A stretch of 64,000 nt of DNA from Diadema setosum (GCA_033980235.1 CM067075.1:3608848-3672847); one strand, 5' to 3'. Numbered from the stretch's first letter, positions 9,715 to 20,560 are shown. Made by a program: numbers and translations. The notes: generated from the letters alone by a model not told the origin.

Positions 9715-10205
9715 ATTACCTTGTGAAGTGTGAGGAGAATGGTACACTTGATCATGTTATTGCACTATTTGTGACTAACACGCGTACTACAGTAATACAT
9801 TAAAGTCAAGGAAATGCAGAACTTCTCACCAATTTACAGGTCAGATTACCTCGTGAAGTGTTGGGAGAATTTTGTATTTTGTACATGTTATTGCACCACT
9901 TTTATAGTGGTCAGAACACAATTCTGAAATGCAACAAATGCCTAACTTCTCATTCCAAGTGAGATTACATAGTGAAGTATCATGGAGAATGTAACATTTA
10001 TTTTGTATCAATTGTAATATAATGTATTGTAATAATACTGTGCAATGTAATTCTTGTGAGCTGTCGAAAATGCAAAAAAAAAAAAAATAAAAAATCACTC
10101 TCTGAATTTACAGGTTATATCTGGAAGTTTGAGGAGAATGCTTTGTTTTGTAGTTACTGTATGTAATTATGAACACACATGTGGAATGGTGCATTTTGAA
10201 TTAAT
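9715..10205. repeat. Four degenerate tandem repeats of about 125 bp
   Basis: A unit beginning like GATTACCTCGTGAAGTG with GGAGAATG shortly after recurs at about 9,717, 9,843, 9,961 and 10,113, each ending in a segment like ATGCAGAACTTCTCA. Spacing is 118-150 bp. No coding signal. Confidence 0.65.
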
Positions 10206-10344
10206 AAAATGCAGAATTCTTCACAAACTTGGGGACTGGTGAATAGAAAACAAAAAAAAAAAGAACAAAAGAATAGAAAAAAGAGGAGTGAGAGAGACAC
10301 AGATACCTAGAATTGGGAGAACAAGGTGATTATGACTGCTTTGT

Positions 10345-10985
10345 AAGAGGGTATGTGTGTGTGTGTGTTTGTTCGAGTGTGTGTACTGGTATGTGCATGT
10401 ATAGTGTGTGTTTGTGTATGTTTGTGTTTGCATGGGTGTAATTATATTCTCTCAATAATGAATTTACATTTTTTTATAGACAGTGACCTACCAGGCGCAC
10501 TTTTAGTCCTCATCCAGTAATCAATAAAAACCCATTGTACAGTTTGATAACATTACTGGCATCAACATGTGTCGGAAAGTAGGTTGTGTGTGTGGGTTCG
10601 AGTGTGTTTACTGGTATATGTACGTGTATGTGTGTTTGTGTATGTTTGTGTTTGTATTGGTGTAATTATATTCTCTCAATACTGATATTGACTTAACACT
10701 TGTAATATTTATAGATAGTGACAGGGCTGCCAACATTTGAAACTAGTTGAGAGTGAGACTCCCATAGGCCAATGCTATGATTAAGGAGGCAAAATGAGTG
10801 AGATCAATAGAAATGCATGCAAATGAAATAAAGTTTTAGAGTGAGAAAGGACCAAAATGAGTGAGAGTTGGCAGCCCTGCAGTGGCTAACAGGCACACTT
10901 TATTGGACGGTACTCATCCAATTAATCAAAAACCCATTGCACAGTTTGATAACATTACTCGCATCAACAATTGATGTGTAAAAGT
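10345..10985. repeat. Tandem duplication of a ~240 bp unit, second copy interrupted by a MITE
   Basis: The TG-rich block, GGTGTAATTATATTCTCTCA, TAGACAGTGAC, and CCCATTGTACAGTTTGATAA at 10,345-10,570 recur in the same order at 10,590-10,970. In the second copy a hAT-like MITE (10,732-10,879) is inserted at the point that reads CAGTGACC in the first, giving a natural empty site. Confidence 0.75.
10732..10879. mobile_element. hAT-like MITE, copy 1 (148 bp)
   Basis: Ends CAGGGCTGCCAAC and GTTGGCAGCCCTG. A related 168 bp copy is at 29,278-29,445. Flanks match imperfectly (tAGTGa on the left, cAGTGg on the right), consistent with a decayed 6-8 bp target duplication. CAGGG...CCCTG ends are typical of the hAT superfamily. 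Confidence 0.75.
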
Positions 10986-11066
10986 ACAGGTAGGTTGTAT
11001 AGTTTGAGAAAATAACTGTGGTGTTTGTTACACTTTCCTAATATCCATGATTATGATACAACTAAC

Positions 11067-11103
11067 ATGAATGAACATGAATGAACATGAATGAACATGA
11101 ATG
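11067..11103. repeat. Decamer minisatellite
   Basis: Four tandem copies of the 10-mer ATGAATGAAC. Confidence 0.8.
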
Positions 11104-11213
11104 CATCACAATCCCACTACCTAGAGCGGCGAATGTATACATTACACTGTGCGCGTACCACCTAAGCGTGTGGAATGTGTGATGATACGCGCCATTTTAT
11201 GTTACATTTGCCG

Positions 11214-11591
11214 GTTCGTAATGCGCACTCGCTACGTCCACACGTATTGAGCATGGGCTTTACGAACCGGCAAATGTTAACATTTGCCGGTTCGTAATGC
11301 CCTCTCTTTAGTACACGATATACGTAAAACGCTGAAATGGGGGGTTTTACGAACCGGCAAACGCACTTTGCATCACTACCACAGAGCCCCAGGTGCTGCT
11401 ACAAAATAATATTTAGTATCAAACAAAGCAGAAAATTCCGCTTTCATCACTCTCTTAATATTATCATCAATGTGCGGTTATAAGACACGTTTTTATACGT
11501 TTAAAGAAGTCCCGATTCTTTAAACGCGATTATCTCGTAATCGTGTTTTCGCGCAAATTCGAACATTCGCCGGTTCGTAATGCGACCGACG

Positions 11592-11592
<1 letters not shown>
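11214..11592 (-). mobile_element. GAACCGRC hairpin-family element, copy 2
   Basis: Inverted relative to copy 1: its right end (11,556-11,592) is the reverse complement of the start of copy 1. Five motif copies alternate in orientation (about 11,214, 11,260, 11,279, 11,345, 11,565). The second and third form a perfect 38 bp palindrome at 11,260-11,297 with centre TTAA. It abuts a (TA)n tract at its terminal end, as copy 1 does. Confidence 0.65.

Positions 11593-11645
<53 letters not shown>
11592..11645. repeat. (TA)n microsatellite
   Basis: TA repeats with one TGTA interruption, directly joined to the terminal end of the element at 11,214-11,592. Confidence 0.95.
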
Positions 11646-11647
<2 letters not shown>

Positions 11648-11649
11648 CA

Positions 11650-12329
11650 CGTTTTAATGGCCGTCAGTATCCACTGACACACGCAGGCAATAATTATCAT
11701 GACAAGCTTGCAAATGCTTCGATATAGATCTCGATCAAGAGATAACCATAGAGGTAACCATAGAAACATCATTTTCAAAACACAGTTGGTATCAAGAACG
11801 ACAACTTCTCAAAGAGAGTGCTCTCATCAAAGCTATCAAAAGGTTGTAAAATGCGAAAAAAAAAAAATATACGACCGGGGTGATGGCCTTAAAACTGTTC
11901 AGATAACCGGAAAAAGGACATCCTGAAGGAGTAAAGTTGATGTAAGACTGCCACCATCACTATAATAGCTTCCCCTACTCTCAAGTGGGATGACATAATA
12001 ATATAATAACAACCTGAACGCAATAGACTATCGCTGAAGTCTACATACCAAAACTGGATGTGCAGTTTACCTATAACGTCGATGCATTCATTCATTAAAA
12101 CAATAAATTGTTTCATTGACGATATAACGTGATATAAAGACTTTAATCTAATAGCTTCAACTTCTTATACAGCAAATTTACCCAAAAGCTACATAATATA
12201 GAGATTTCACAGTGACTAAGAACTGGATTCAGTAGAACTAGACATCACTAAAAAACTAAAAACCAACACAGCGCAATCGCATTGATTTTCGTAGTACCAA
12301 TTTAACATCCCACATTATGTTGACATTTA
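11650..12329. other. No gene seen
   Basis: AT-rich sequence with short open frames lacking splice or codon signals. The last 90 bases may be diverged reverse-transcriptase sequence of the LINE that follows. Confidence 0.4.
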
Positions 12330-13250
12330 CATGTCAATGAAGTATGCTGTAAAGTCTCTGGAGCAAAAGTTGAAATCAATAGTATACGTGCAATCGTACC
12401 TTCTGAAATTCTTGTTAAGTCATATTACACTTTGATTATGCCTCATCTTACTGTAACATAATATGGGGAAATTGTGCAAAGTATCTCTTAGAGCGTATTT
12501 CTATTTTACAAAAGCGTGTAATCCGTATGATTAGTAATAGACCATTTTTTTTTTTTTTTAGCCAAGCAGGTCCTTTATTCAAATAACATAACTTATTGAC
12601 GATTTTTTTATATGAACAAATTCTTTCTGGCTGTTTTCATGCACACATATATGAACAACATTTTGCCAAGGTTTCTTGATACTTCCTTCATCCAAAATAA
12701 GAATAATTACATTACTAGACAGATGAATACATTGTATATCCCAAATCTTAAATACAGCATTTCAAGATACACTTTCTACAGGACCTGTTCTATGGAATGT
12801 TTTGCCAAATGTAATAAAGTTGTCTAATAGACTTTCAATATCTAAAAGAAGTTACAAATTCTTTCTTGTTCACAAAGATATACTACAGATTTGAAGTTTT
12901 ATTGAACGTATAAAAGCACCACACTTTGATGACTCTTGCCTTCTTATATGTATTGTTTACTTTCTGTAGTATAGTTTTCTTGTGTGTATCGCATTATATT
13001 AATTAACCATTTTTTGCTGAAATATTTGGGATCAGCCATAGAAAGACCAACGGTCTGTGTTGATCCCCCCACAAACTGAAATAACTGCTTTTATGTTGTG
13101 TTTGTGTGTTGTGAAATTTGTTGTAAGTTGAACATTTTTTCCCTGTATTGTTCCAATGTTCTACTGTGTATGTATATTTCCTGTATTTTTTGTAAATGCT
13201 TCTTATAAGAATACGGAAAATAAATGAAATAAAAATGAAATGAAATGAAA
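12330..13250 (+). mobile_element. 5'-truncated LINE with degenerate reverse transcriptase C-terminus
   Basis: Translated with a few frame changes, the stretch gives Y-Y-T-L-I-M-P-H-L-T, N-I-I-W-G-N-C-A-K, L-Q-K-R-V-I-R-M-I-S-N, then Y-M-N-N-I-L-P-R-F and N-Y-I-T-R-Q-M-N. These are standard signatures of the RT C-terminal region in CR1/L2/jockey-like elements. Stops and frameshifts show it is dead. The 3' UTR contains a GGGATCAG ... TTGATCCC stem and ends in ATGAAATGAAATGAAA repeats. A second copy is at 14,745-15,475. Confidence 0.8.
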
Positions 13251-13309
13251 AATTTCGTTTGCTTACAGGATCTGGTTATCCCATCCCTAATCCATTTGCA
13301 TAAGATCCC

Positions 13310-13398
13310 ACACATACAAACACACACACACACGCCCACACGCCCCACACACGCAGACACACACACACACGCACGCACACACACACACACACACACAC
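13310..13398. repeat. (CA)n-rich simple repeat
   Basis: Interrupted CA/CG-rich microsatellite, longest pure run at about 13,376-13,398. Confidence 0.9.
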
Positions 13399-13430
13399 TA
13401 TAGTCCGAATTCACAACCAGGTGGTACAAT

Positions 13431-14010
13431 CTTGTCCATGGTTTAAACCATGCATGGACAAAGACCGTAGTTTTGTGTGGGGCGCCAAGTGTCGCATGGC
13501 CTATTTCGTTAACAAAAATTTTTGATGTTGGAACCGCTGGATGAGGAGACTACTATAGAAATTATGACGTATGTGTGGCCAACGATATAAAGAGAATGTA
13601 CAGGGAATTCCACAAATTCATTTTTCATGAAAATAACACATTTCATAAACTTGATACTGACATACTATGTTAAGGGTAGCAATTATTCCCGCTTCTTTTT
13701 GAAAGCGCTTAGTTAAATGCCATTTCATTATGCTAGAAAAGTGCATTTTTGTGGAACTTTCTTTATTTTTTCTTTATATTGTTGTCCACACATAAGTCAT
13801 AATCTCCAGTAGTCTGCTCATCCAGCGGTTTCAACACCAAAACTTTAAAAATTAATAACTTTTGCATCGTTTGTCCGATATTCCTAAAATGTTCAGTGAT
13901 GTGTTCTACTAATCAATGTCAGTTGAATGTTGCTACTTTCACTCAATCCACATTCCTCTTTGGGTTTGGATTCCCTTTAAGTTTTTGCTGCACTAACTTT
14001 TTAATGCCCT
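13431..14010. mobile_element. GTCGCATGG/CATCCAGC foldback repeat, copy 1
   Basis: Begins with a palindromic patch (TTGTCCATG ... CATGGACAA, 13,431-13,460) and GGGGCGCCAAGTGTCGCATG. Imperfect inverted arms of about 70 bp follow, 13,526-13,597 against 13,770-13,845, containing CGCTGGATGAGGAGACTACT and its inverse. Sequence beyond the right arm also matches 47,572-47,705. No coding capacity. Confidence 0.6.
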
Positions 14011-14599
14011 GTGAAAGATACACTTTTCTTCTTAAAATGCTTCCATTTGGTGGATTGCAAAAAGTTTGTAAGACTCTGAGGAATGCACAGTTGGAATAAT
14101 AAACACACTTTTGTGTCGTGGAAAAAGCGCATTGATCACGTTCCTTGTATTTCAAGTGCAAAATAATTTAGATGATCTAATTGGAACGAATTAATCCAGT
14201 AATAATTTGCGATGGTGTTTCTGTTGGGCCGAAATGGCATGCGTGTTCCGGTGCTTTCACTGAAATGGCGAGTTCAATTTATCGTTGTGTTACTGGCTTA
14301 CGAAGTGACCAATAAACAGTTTATTGAGTTTCTTGAAATTACTATAGTTTGATATAAAATTCTTCGCCCTGGAGGAACTCAGATGTTCATTTTGCACTGC
14401 GGCCACCATGCATACAATCATGTCTGCCATAGGCTGGGCATGTTTCATCGTTATAGCGGGTAAGAGTATAATGATACTTCTGTTGAAAAACAACTACAAC
14501 AACAGCATTCGAGAAAGAAGTTGTGAAATGATATTGTGGTGGTTTGTTTTTATAATTTCTTTGCATCACTGATTGATTGATTTAAGATCTTAACTCTAA

Positions 14600-14600
14600 A

Positions 14601-14641
<41 letters not shown>
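14600..14641. repeat. Compound (CA)n(TA)n microsatellite
   Basis: CA run followed directly by a TA run. Confidence 0.9.
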
Positions 14642-14744
14642 ATTGTATTGTTCTATGTATTTTATGTGAAAATATTATCTAAACAAAGTATATTGAATTA
14701 AATTGTATTGTAACGTCTGTAATATCTGGATTCAAGGTATCAAC

Positions 14745-15475
14745 TTCCTAATTGGACAAACAGCAAATGGGGGAACTGTGCTAAACCTCTCTTAAACCGC
14801 ATTTATAATCACTACTCATAGTCAGCCCCAAATCCACACAGAACCCTTGTTAAAAAAAAAAAATTGTTATCGGTGTATAAAATCAACAAATTTGTTACCT
14901 GTACTTTCGCATATTCCTATATCAATAATATCTTGCCAAAATTTTCACACACAATTGCTTCTTTGAAAACGATACTTGACTTGCACACAATACTCGTCAA
15001 AGTAATAAGTAATATTCCATTTTACAAATACAATTGACGTATTATAGAATATGCTGTCCTTCTTTTATGGAATGACTTACCAAATAACATCAAATGCACC
15101 GTAAATCTTTCGTCCTTTAGATAAAAGTATAAACAGTTTCTCTTGATTCAGTATAACCTCGCTTGACACAAACACGAATGAGTTAATGTTATTTTGGCTA
15201 ATCACTTGTTTGTCGCAACATTTTTGTTGTGTGCATAGTCCTTTGTATTCTATAATGTTTAATTATGTGATTTTTGTTCATAATTGTACTATATTTATAT
15301 AACAGGGATCAGTCTGTAAAAGGCCTTTGTGCCTAATTGTTGATTCTTTCGCGTTTAATGTATTATATCTATTATCTTGCATGATGTGAGTTACAAATAT
15401 TGTAATGTTTGGTTGATTTTTACTTAATACATGAAAATAAATGCTTTGAGGTTGAAATTGTATTGTAACTGAATT
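14745..15475 (+). mobile_element. Second LINE fragment of the same family
   Basis: Degenerate RT C-terminal coding sequence: fragments reading Y-I-N-N-I-L-P-K, then L-L-W-N-D-L-P-N-N-I-K and L-S-S-F. A 3' UTR stem GGGATCAG ... AAGGCCTTTGTGCC follows, ending in AAAATAAATG and AATTG repeats. It parallels 12,330-13,250 in order of parts. It lies immediately upstream of a candidate exon at 15,519. Confidence 0.7.
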
Positions 15476-15518
15476 GAAAATGCTTGTTGAACTGATGTAT
15501 TTTGTTTCTGACCATCAG

Positions 15519-15704
15519 TGCTTTTTCAAGGAAGTGACCAGGGGACTATTAACTACGAGGAATGTCGTCTATTGTGGTACGTGACGACTTACAGGCCAAG
15601 CCTTCCGGTCATGCCAAGCTCGGTCAACCTCCCGCCGTTACTACGAATAGCTCATCTACGCCCTCGTACCATTTGTAAGACCATTCGGACAACCTACGGA
15701 CAGA
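15519..15704 (+). CDS. Candidate 62-codon symmetric exon, function unknown
   Basis: GC-richer than its surroundings. Acceptor TTTCTGACCATCAG and donor CAGA|GTGAGC bound 186 bp that is open in only one frame, with phase 1 at both ends, the typical phase of shuffled extracellular modules. The product includes G-S-D-Q-G-T-I-N-Y-E-E-C-R-L-L-W-Y-V, L-P-V-M-P-S-S-V-N-L-P-P and R-P-R-T-I-C-K-T, with two cysteines. I do not recognise a domain, and no partner exon is evident within several kb. Confidence 0.35.
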
Positions 15705-15723
15705 GTGAGCATGTTTCTTAATC

Positions 15724-15724
15724 A

Positions 15725-15757
<33 letters not shown>
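15724..15757. repeat. (ATCT)n microsatellite
   Basis: About eight ATCT units with one ACCT variant. Confidence 0.9.
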
Positions 15758-16106
15758 CCTATCTTCTAATCATTCACGAATATATGCATGCATTCATTCA
15801 TATATCTGTTTTTTTCCTTCTTTCTTTCAAAACCTATATCTATAATCCATATATTTCGCTAATCAGCCATCAAATCTAATCAATATTGATTATTCTATTT
15901 GGTGATGATTTCTAAGCAGTTTTCATGCTCTGTATAGTTATTTGGTTTGAAGAATGAAAATATCTCTATGAAACGGTAATAGTCTTGTTTTATAAGTGAT
16001 TCTCCTTTTACACAATGGCCATTTAATCTATATCTATTCAACCACAGATTTCTGAAGAGTTTCATTACACGAACTTTCTGTTCCCTCTCAAGAATTTAAT
16101 GATATG

Positions 16107-16108
16107 TA

Positions 16109-16145
<37 letters not shown>

Positions 16146-16168
16146 GTATATATATATATATATGTATA
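16107..16168. repeat. (TA)n microsatellite
   Basis: Interrupted TA run ending directly at the MITE that starts at 16,170; another TA run begins right after that MITE. Confidence 0.9.
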
Positions 16169-16169
16169 T

Positions 16170-16393
16170 GAAGAGTTTGTTTGCAAAAACCGATAAGTGC
16201 TATTTCCGATTAAAGTTCAAGAAAAATAAAGAGAATAATAAGAAAACTGTTGCTTCTTTTGACCATAACTTCAAAAATGTACCTTTATAATGTCGTGACC
16301 AATATCATTTAAAAGGGATTATTTTGTACTTTACGACAGAGACCATACTTCAAAATCTTCAGAAATGGACTTATAGGTTTTTGGAAACAAACT

Positions 16394-16397
<4 letters not shown>
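16170..16397 (+). mobile_element. GAAGAGTTTGTTTGC MITE, copy 1 (228 bp), inside a TA microsatellite
   Basis: Terminal inverted repeats of about 35 bp (GAAGAGTTTGTTTGCAAAAA at the left; inverse at the right with a few changes) flank a non-coding core. The core matches, in reverse orientation, the MITE at 55,021-55,267, including TAAAGAGAATAATAAGAAAA. Both sides are TA repeats, so the element inserted into a TA-rich site. Confidence 0.8.
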
Positions 16398-16428
<31 letters not shown>

Positions 16429-16455
16429 CGTTTAGGAAGGGAATTAGCTCTCGCA

Positions 16456-16496
<41 letters not shown>
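16456..16496. repeat. (TA)n microsatellite
   Basis: About 20 TA units. A shorter TA run is at 16,398-16,424. Confidence 0.95.
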
Positions 16497-16499
<3 letters not shown>

Positions 16500-16680
16500 T
16501 GAAAGGTGTGTTTTCAGTTGTTAAACCCCTGGGACGTCGCATCTTAGTGGTGTGTAGGTGAGAGAAAGGATGAGACGATAGACGAAGTTTGAATTGTCAG
16601 TTTGATTTTTATTCTCAAGCTTTCGGGCCCTGCCCTTTATCAAGACAGAGGATCAAAGAAATCCAACAAAATAATGATGA
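16497..16680 (-). mobile_element. Possible Penelope-like element end with hammerhead-like fold
   Basis: On the minus strand at about 16,615-16,652 the sequence reads TTGATAAAGGGCAGGGCCCG followed by AAAGCTTG. That is a GGGC-AGG-GCCC stem between TTGATAA and GAAA, the layout of a hammerhead ribozyme core (CTGATGA - helix II - GAAA), with the core differing at two positions. A GGGCAGGGCCCGAAAGCTTG-like word is, as I recall, common near the ends of Penelope-like retroelements. No reverse transcriptase is present. Tentative. Confidence 0.3.
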
Positions 16681-16859
16681 TGGATACAGAACATGATATA
16701 GATATTGCATACAAAAAATAATAATGATCAAGACAATAGTGAAAAATAACGATAATGTGTTGTTTGAAGGTTGTTGTTTGTTGTTTAACGATAATGATAA
16801 AGGCAAAAACAGCAGAAAATGACAAAACTAATAGAAGTGTATGCGTCAATCATACATAA

Positions 16860-17089
16860 TATAACATACATACATACAATCACAAACAAGCATACATATA
16901 CACACGCACAACCAAACACACGCGCACACACACGCACATATATACAAATATGCATGCACATATGTGTATGTGCAATTGAATTTGGTGTCTCCCCCACCCC
17001 AGGAAAAAAAAAAGGATAAGAGAAAAAAAACCCAAATATCTAAAATGCAGAATTATTGAAATATTCATTGAAGGAATGGACCAATAAGA

Positions 17090-17130
<41 letters not shown>
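16860..17130. repeat. CA-rich, poly-A and TA simple repeats
   Basis: ACATAC/CACACG simple repeats at 16,866-16,960, an A-run near 17,005 and a TA run at 17,092-17,128. Reading frames here are artefacts. Confidence 0.8.
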
Positions 17131-17134
<4 letters not shown>

Positions 17135-18430
17135 CATTATGTATATATACATGATATATATTGCATATATATTACATATGAGTGTGTGTAAAACTGGGAA
17201 GGTATGATAAAATGATTCGTATGCCACGTACAGTGAATACGTTTACTAACATAACATAAATGAGGCATAAACATGACTTTTTGTATGATACTACTGAATT
17301 ATGAATAAAATTACTATATCTAACATAAGTTTTGTATGCATTTTTTAGCATTGAAATTAAATATCAATAACTTTAGCAAAGAACGTTTTTTAGTTTTTAA
17401 AAAACAAGTTCGTAATGTTTTTCGTAGCCCAATTAGGCCATCAAAACATATATTTTACCCCCCCCCCAAAAAAAAAAATATGTTGGCCAACATACGTTCA
17501 TTACTCTTATTCATTTTCATTCTACTTTATTTCTTTTCAATTTCTGACAAAAAAAAAATCATACACAACTATAAAGCACTCTGAGAGCGCAGACTTCTGC
17601 CAAGCAGTTCATTTCCACTGTGGCTGTTGCCGCTTGAGGTCAGTCAGACCCTAGCTGCCGAAAGATGAAAAATCCTTCGAAAATTTATGAAAATTCATGA
17701 ATCACTACCAAAATTTACTTGTCTGTACATTGTGTCAATATCGATCTTTCCGGCGGTTTCATTTAAATCAAGTTTTTAAAGTCATTTTGCACACAGACAG
17801 ACAGACAAACAAAACAAACAAACGAAAATCCTCCTTGGTGGAGGCAATTATGAACACAACGTAATTGTCTAAATACAAATTAAATATTTTCTGATAAAAT
17901 AATCGTAAATGCAATACACCACGTGTGAATAAATGCTTTGATACATGTCACATGATGAACAATAGTTTGGGTAAAACTTGAACCATATTATTCCTCTGCT
18001 AGAATGTCAGTACCATAAAATCCTTCGGAAGCATCGTTGCAAGTGTCCACAAAGCAAGAAGGAAAGCATTTTCTCAGGGAAGGCTTTTTAGGTCTTCCTA
18101 ATTGTTTTAATTTACCTAGATATCAATTTATTCAGTCAAATGAAGTTACAACTGCGCAGAAGATGCACTACATGTATATCACATTAGCTTTGTAAGACAT
18201 GTATTTCGATACATCACTTAGTAGGCTAGTTCTGAGTTAGCTCATGTGCGCACGGGTACAAATGACCTTTCTTCTTTTTCTTTTCTTTTTTTTTTTCTCT
18301 CTCTCTCATTTGGTTAGTGACTTCATCGTTTTCAAAGTGACGTAATTGAAAAGCTTGCAAACGATTCATGGAAATCATAGAGAATGAAATTGTGTGGACC
18401 AGATGACCAGAATGGTCCGTTAATAATATT
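17131..18430. other. No gene seen
   Basis: AT-rich sequence. It holds poly-A/C runs at 17,458-17,480, a CAGACAGACAAACAAA simple repeat at about 17,796-17,825, and a CT-rich tract at 18,265-18,307. I found no exon with paired splice sites. Confidence 0.4.
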
Positions 18431-18461
18431 GTACAGACGGTGAAGATTAGCTCGTAGTTAA

Positions 18462-18665
18462 GTATGGAGCGCGAAGGGTCGCATGGTCTGTTTTGTGTTC
18501 GTGAAGAATTCCTTGGGTTTTTTTTTTTGTTTTGTTTCTGTTTTGGTGAAATGACCATTTCGTTGACAAAATCACACGAAATTACAATTACGTCACGAAG
18601 AAATTGACGTTGTGCATTGTCAACGATAAATACGATGTCGTGACGAAAGAGATCATGTGACATTT
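18462..18665. mobile_element. Partial relative of the GTCGCATGG foldback repeat
   Basis: Starts ATGGAGCGCGAAGGGTCGCA, paralleling GTGGGGCGCCAAGTGTCGCA at 13,475, followed by GGTCTGTTTTGTG and CATTTCGTTGACAAAA. Later sequence (CACGAAGAAATTGACGTTGT ... CGTGACGAAAG) is internally self-complementary in part. Only one end is recognisable. Confidence 0.35.
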
Positions 18666-18814
18666 GACGCCTGTATACTTCACTGCGAGCTTTTCCTCGA
18701 AGTTAAAGATCACCGTCTGAACGTAGTTGGGATAGCATCCATTTCATTCTGTTACATTGAATGTATTAACAATCTGTTTTAAATGATCTGTATTAACAAT
18801 CTGTTTTAAATGAT

Positions 18815-19080
18815 ATTTCAAGTTTATTTATTCATTTGTCTTTCTTCCAACAATAGGCAATATAACAATAACATAACAATAACATTGACACTTTCTTTCA
18901 AGAGTATATCGGCTAGGAACAACAACTAATACTAAAATTTTTGCAAATACATAAGTATATGATTACATGTACATGTGAAATGATAAAGAAAGGGTAACAA
19001 ATATTTTGGGAAAGGCAAACGAGGAGACATTAGTGAAGCATAGCTTGTGAGACAAGGTCCCTCAGGAATAAAAGAAAGAA
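18815..19080 (-). mobile_element. LINE 3' end fragment, minus strand
   Basis: On the minus strand it ends with CAAATGAATAAATAAACTTG at 18,820-18,845 and contains the conserved 3' UTR block ACAAGCTATGCTTCACTAAT at about 19,030-19,055. No coding sequence remains. Confidence 0.45.
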
Positions 19081-19092
19081 AAAAAAATACAT

Positions 19093-19094
<2 letters not shown>

Positions 19095-19130
<36 letters not shown>
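19095..19130. repeat. (TA)n microsatellite
   Basis: About 17 TA units next to the LINE fragment. Confidence 0.9.
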
Positions 19131-19132
<2 letters not shown>

Positions 19133-20317
19133 GTATAAGTATTGGAAAAAAACACAAAAAATATATACACAATTCCAAATGTAAACAGGGAATAGATAAG
19201 GAAGGCTATGTGTAATGGGGTGAAGGGAGATTATTTACATAAAACAAGGGTAGGATTGAAGGGAGGGGGTGGAAAGGAAAGATAAAAAAAGGGTTATGTG
19301 AGACGATAAAATACATACACAAACACACACACCCAACAAAAACAAAAACAAAAAAGCAAAAACAAACAAACAAACAAAACAAAACAAACATAACAAAACA
19401 AAACAGAACATGACAAGAAGACAACTGGGTTTCAATAATATTGTACATTGATACTTTCTTTTTTTTAAAAAATTATATTGCTAAATATACATCTAGGTTG
19501 ACGTGCTGGCAAGCACCATTAATAAGGATTACTTGAATACTTATTACATCACAGACACTTACCTCGGTGAATTTAAAAACTAATATGTCCTGTTTGTACA
19601 AATTACCCTTTTCTGGTCTTGCTCAGGGTGGCACCGCGAACTGTCTTGAAAAGTTCTATAAATTGGCAAGTCGCGTAAATAGGCCGTGCATTATGTGTTT
19701 TACAACTTTGTCTAGCCAACATTAGCCTGTAGCCAATGCTGTTTTGGCTTTATCCAAAGGCTAAGCCAACATCGCAAAATGTCAACAACTACTACATAGC
19801 TCCCTCAACGTGTCTCCTGACGCAAGCTGGCAAACTCGGGAACCGGATTAACGAATCTGAACACCTCTGTCACCCGATATCTATGATATAACTGCATTTT
19901 TAACAATACAATTAGGTTTTGTATGGTATAGTTATCTATTTTTTTTTTTGTTTCATCTATCGCGAAGAAAGCTATGCAGGAGAATAAAAAAATAGATCCA
20001 TTGTGTTGTCATTTCTTTCCATGCCTATTTTGGAGTGCTGTACTGTACGGCCCCATATCGTATGAGGCATTTAATTTGTTACTTTGTCTCATGCAAACAC
20101 AAGAAAATAAGGATTGGGATGATCATTCAAAGTTCAATTGTGGGTTTATGACATTACCTTCGGACCGATGATGATGATGGTGATAGTGGATATTTATGCT
20201 ATAAGCCCACCACAGCACTAGAGATTCTATCGCCGTCACGTCATTATTCCTACAAATTCTAACACAATCATACTTCAAGTTCCCTACTCAACTTTGACAG
20301 ACGCAATCCAACTGTTG
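19131..20317. other. No gene seen
   Basis: Poly-purine and CAAAA/CAAACA simple repeats at 19,310-19,410. The remainder is unique AT-rich sequence without paired splice signals. Confidence 0.4.
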
Positions 20318-20560
20318 TTGTTTGTTATTCCGAAGGTTCGGTTGTCCCAAAATGAAAACTATGTGCGAACTAACGAATCTTCTTCGAATTACGAATTTTA
20401 TCATTTCATTTTCGGATTAACGAACCTTCGGAATAACATCAAGCCTTATATAATTTCTCATCAACAGACCTTCAGAATAATGAGCTTTATCTCACTTTCA
20501 TAAACAAAAACAAAAAAGTAAACAAACAAACCTTGGGAATGACTACCCTTTGGAATAACG
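20318..20560. repeat. TTCCGAAGGTTCGT-type motif array, copy B
   Basis: Starts TTATTCCGAAGGTTCGGTTG and contains GGATTAACGAACCTTCGGAA and several degenerate copies in both orientations. It is equivalent in position to copy A of segmental copy 1. Confidence 0.65.
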
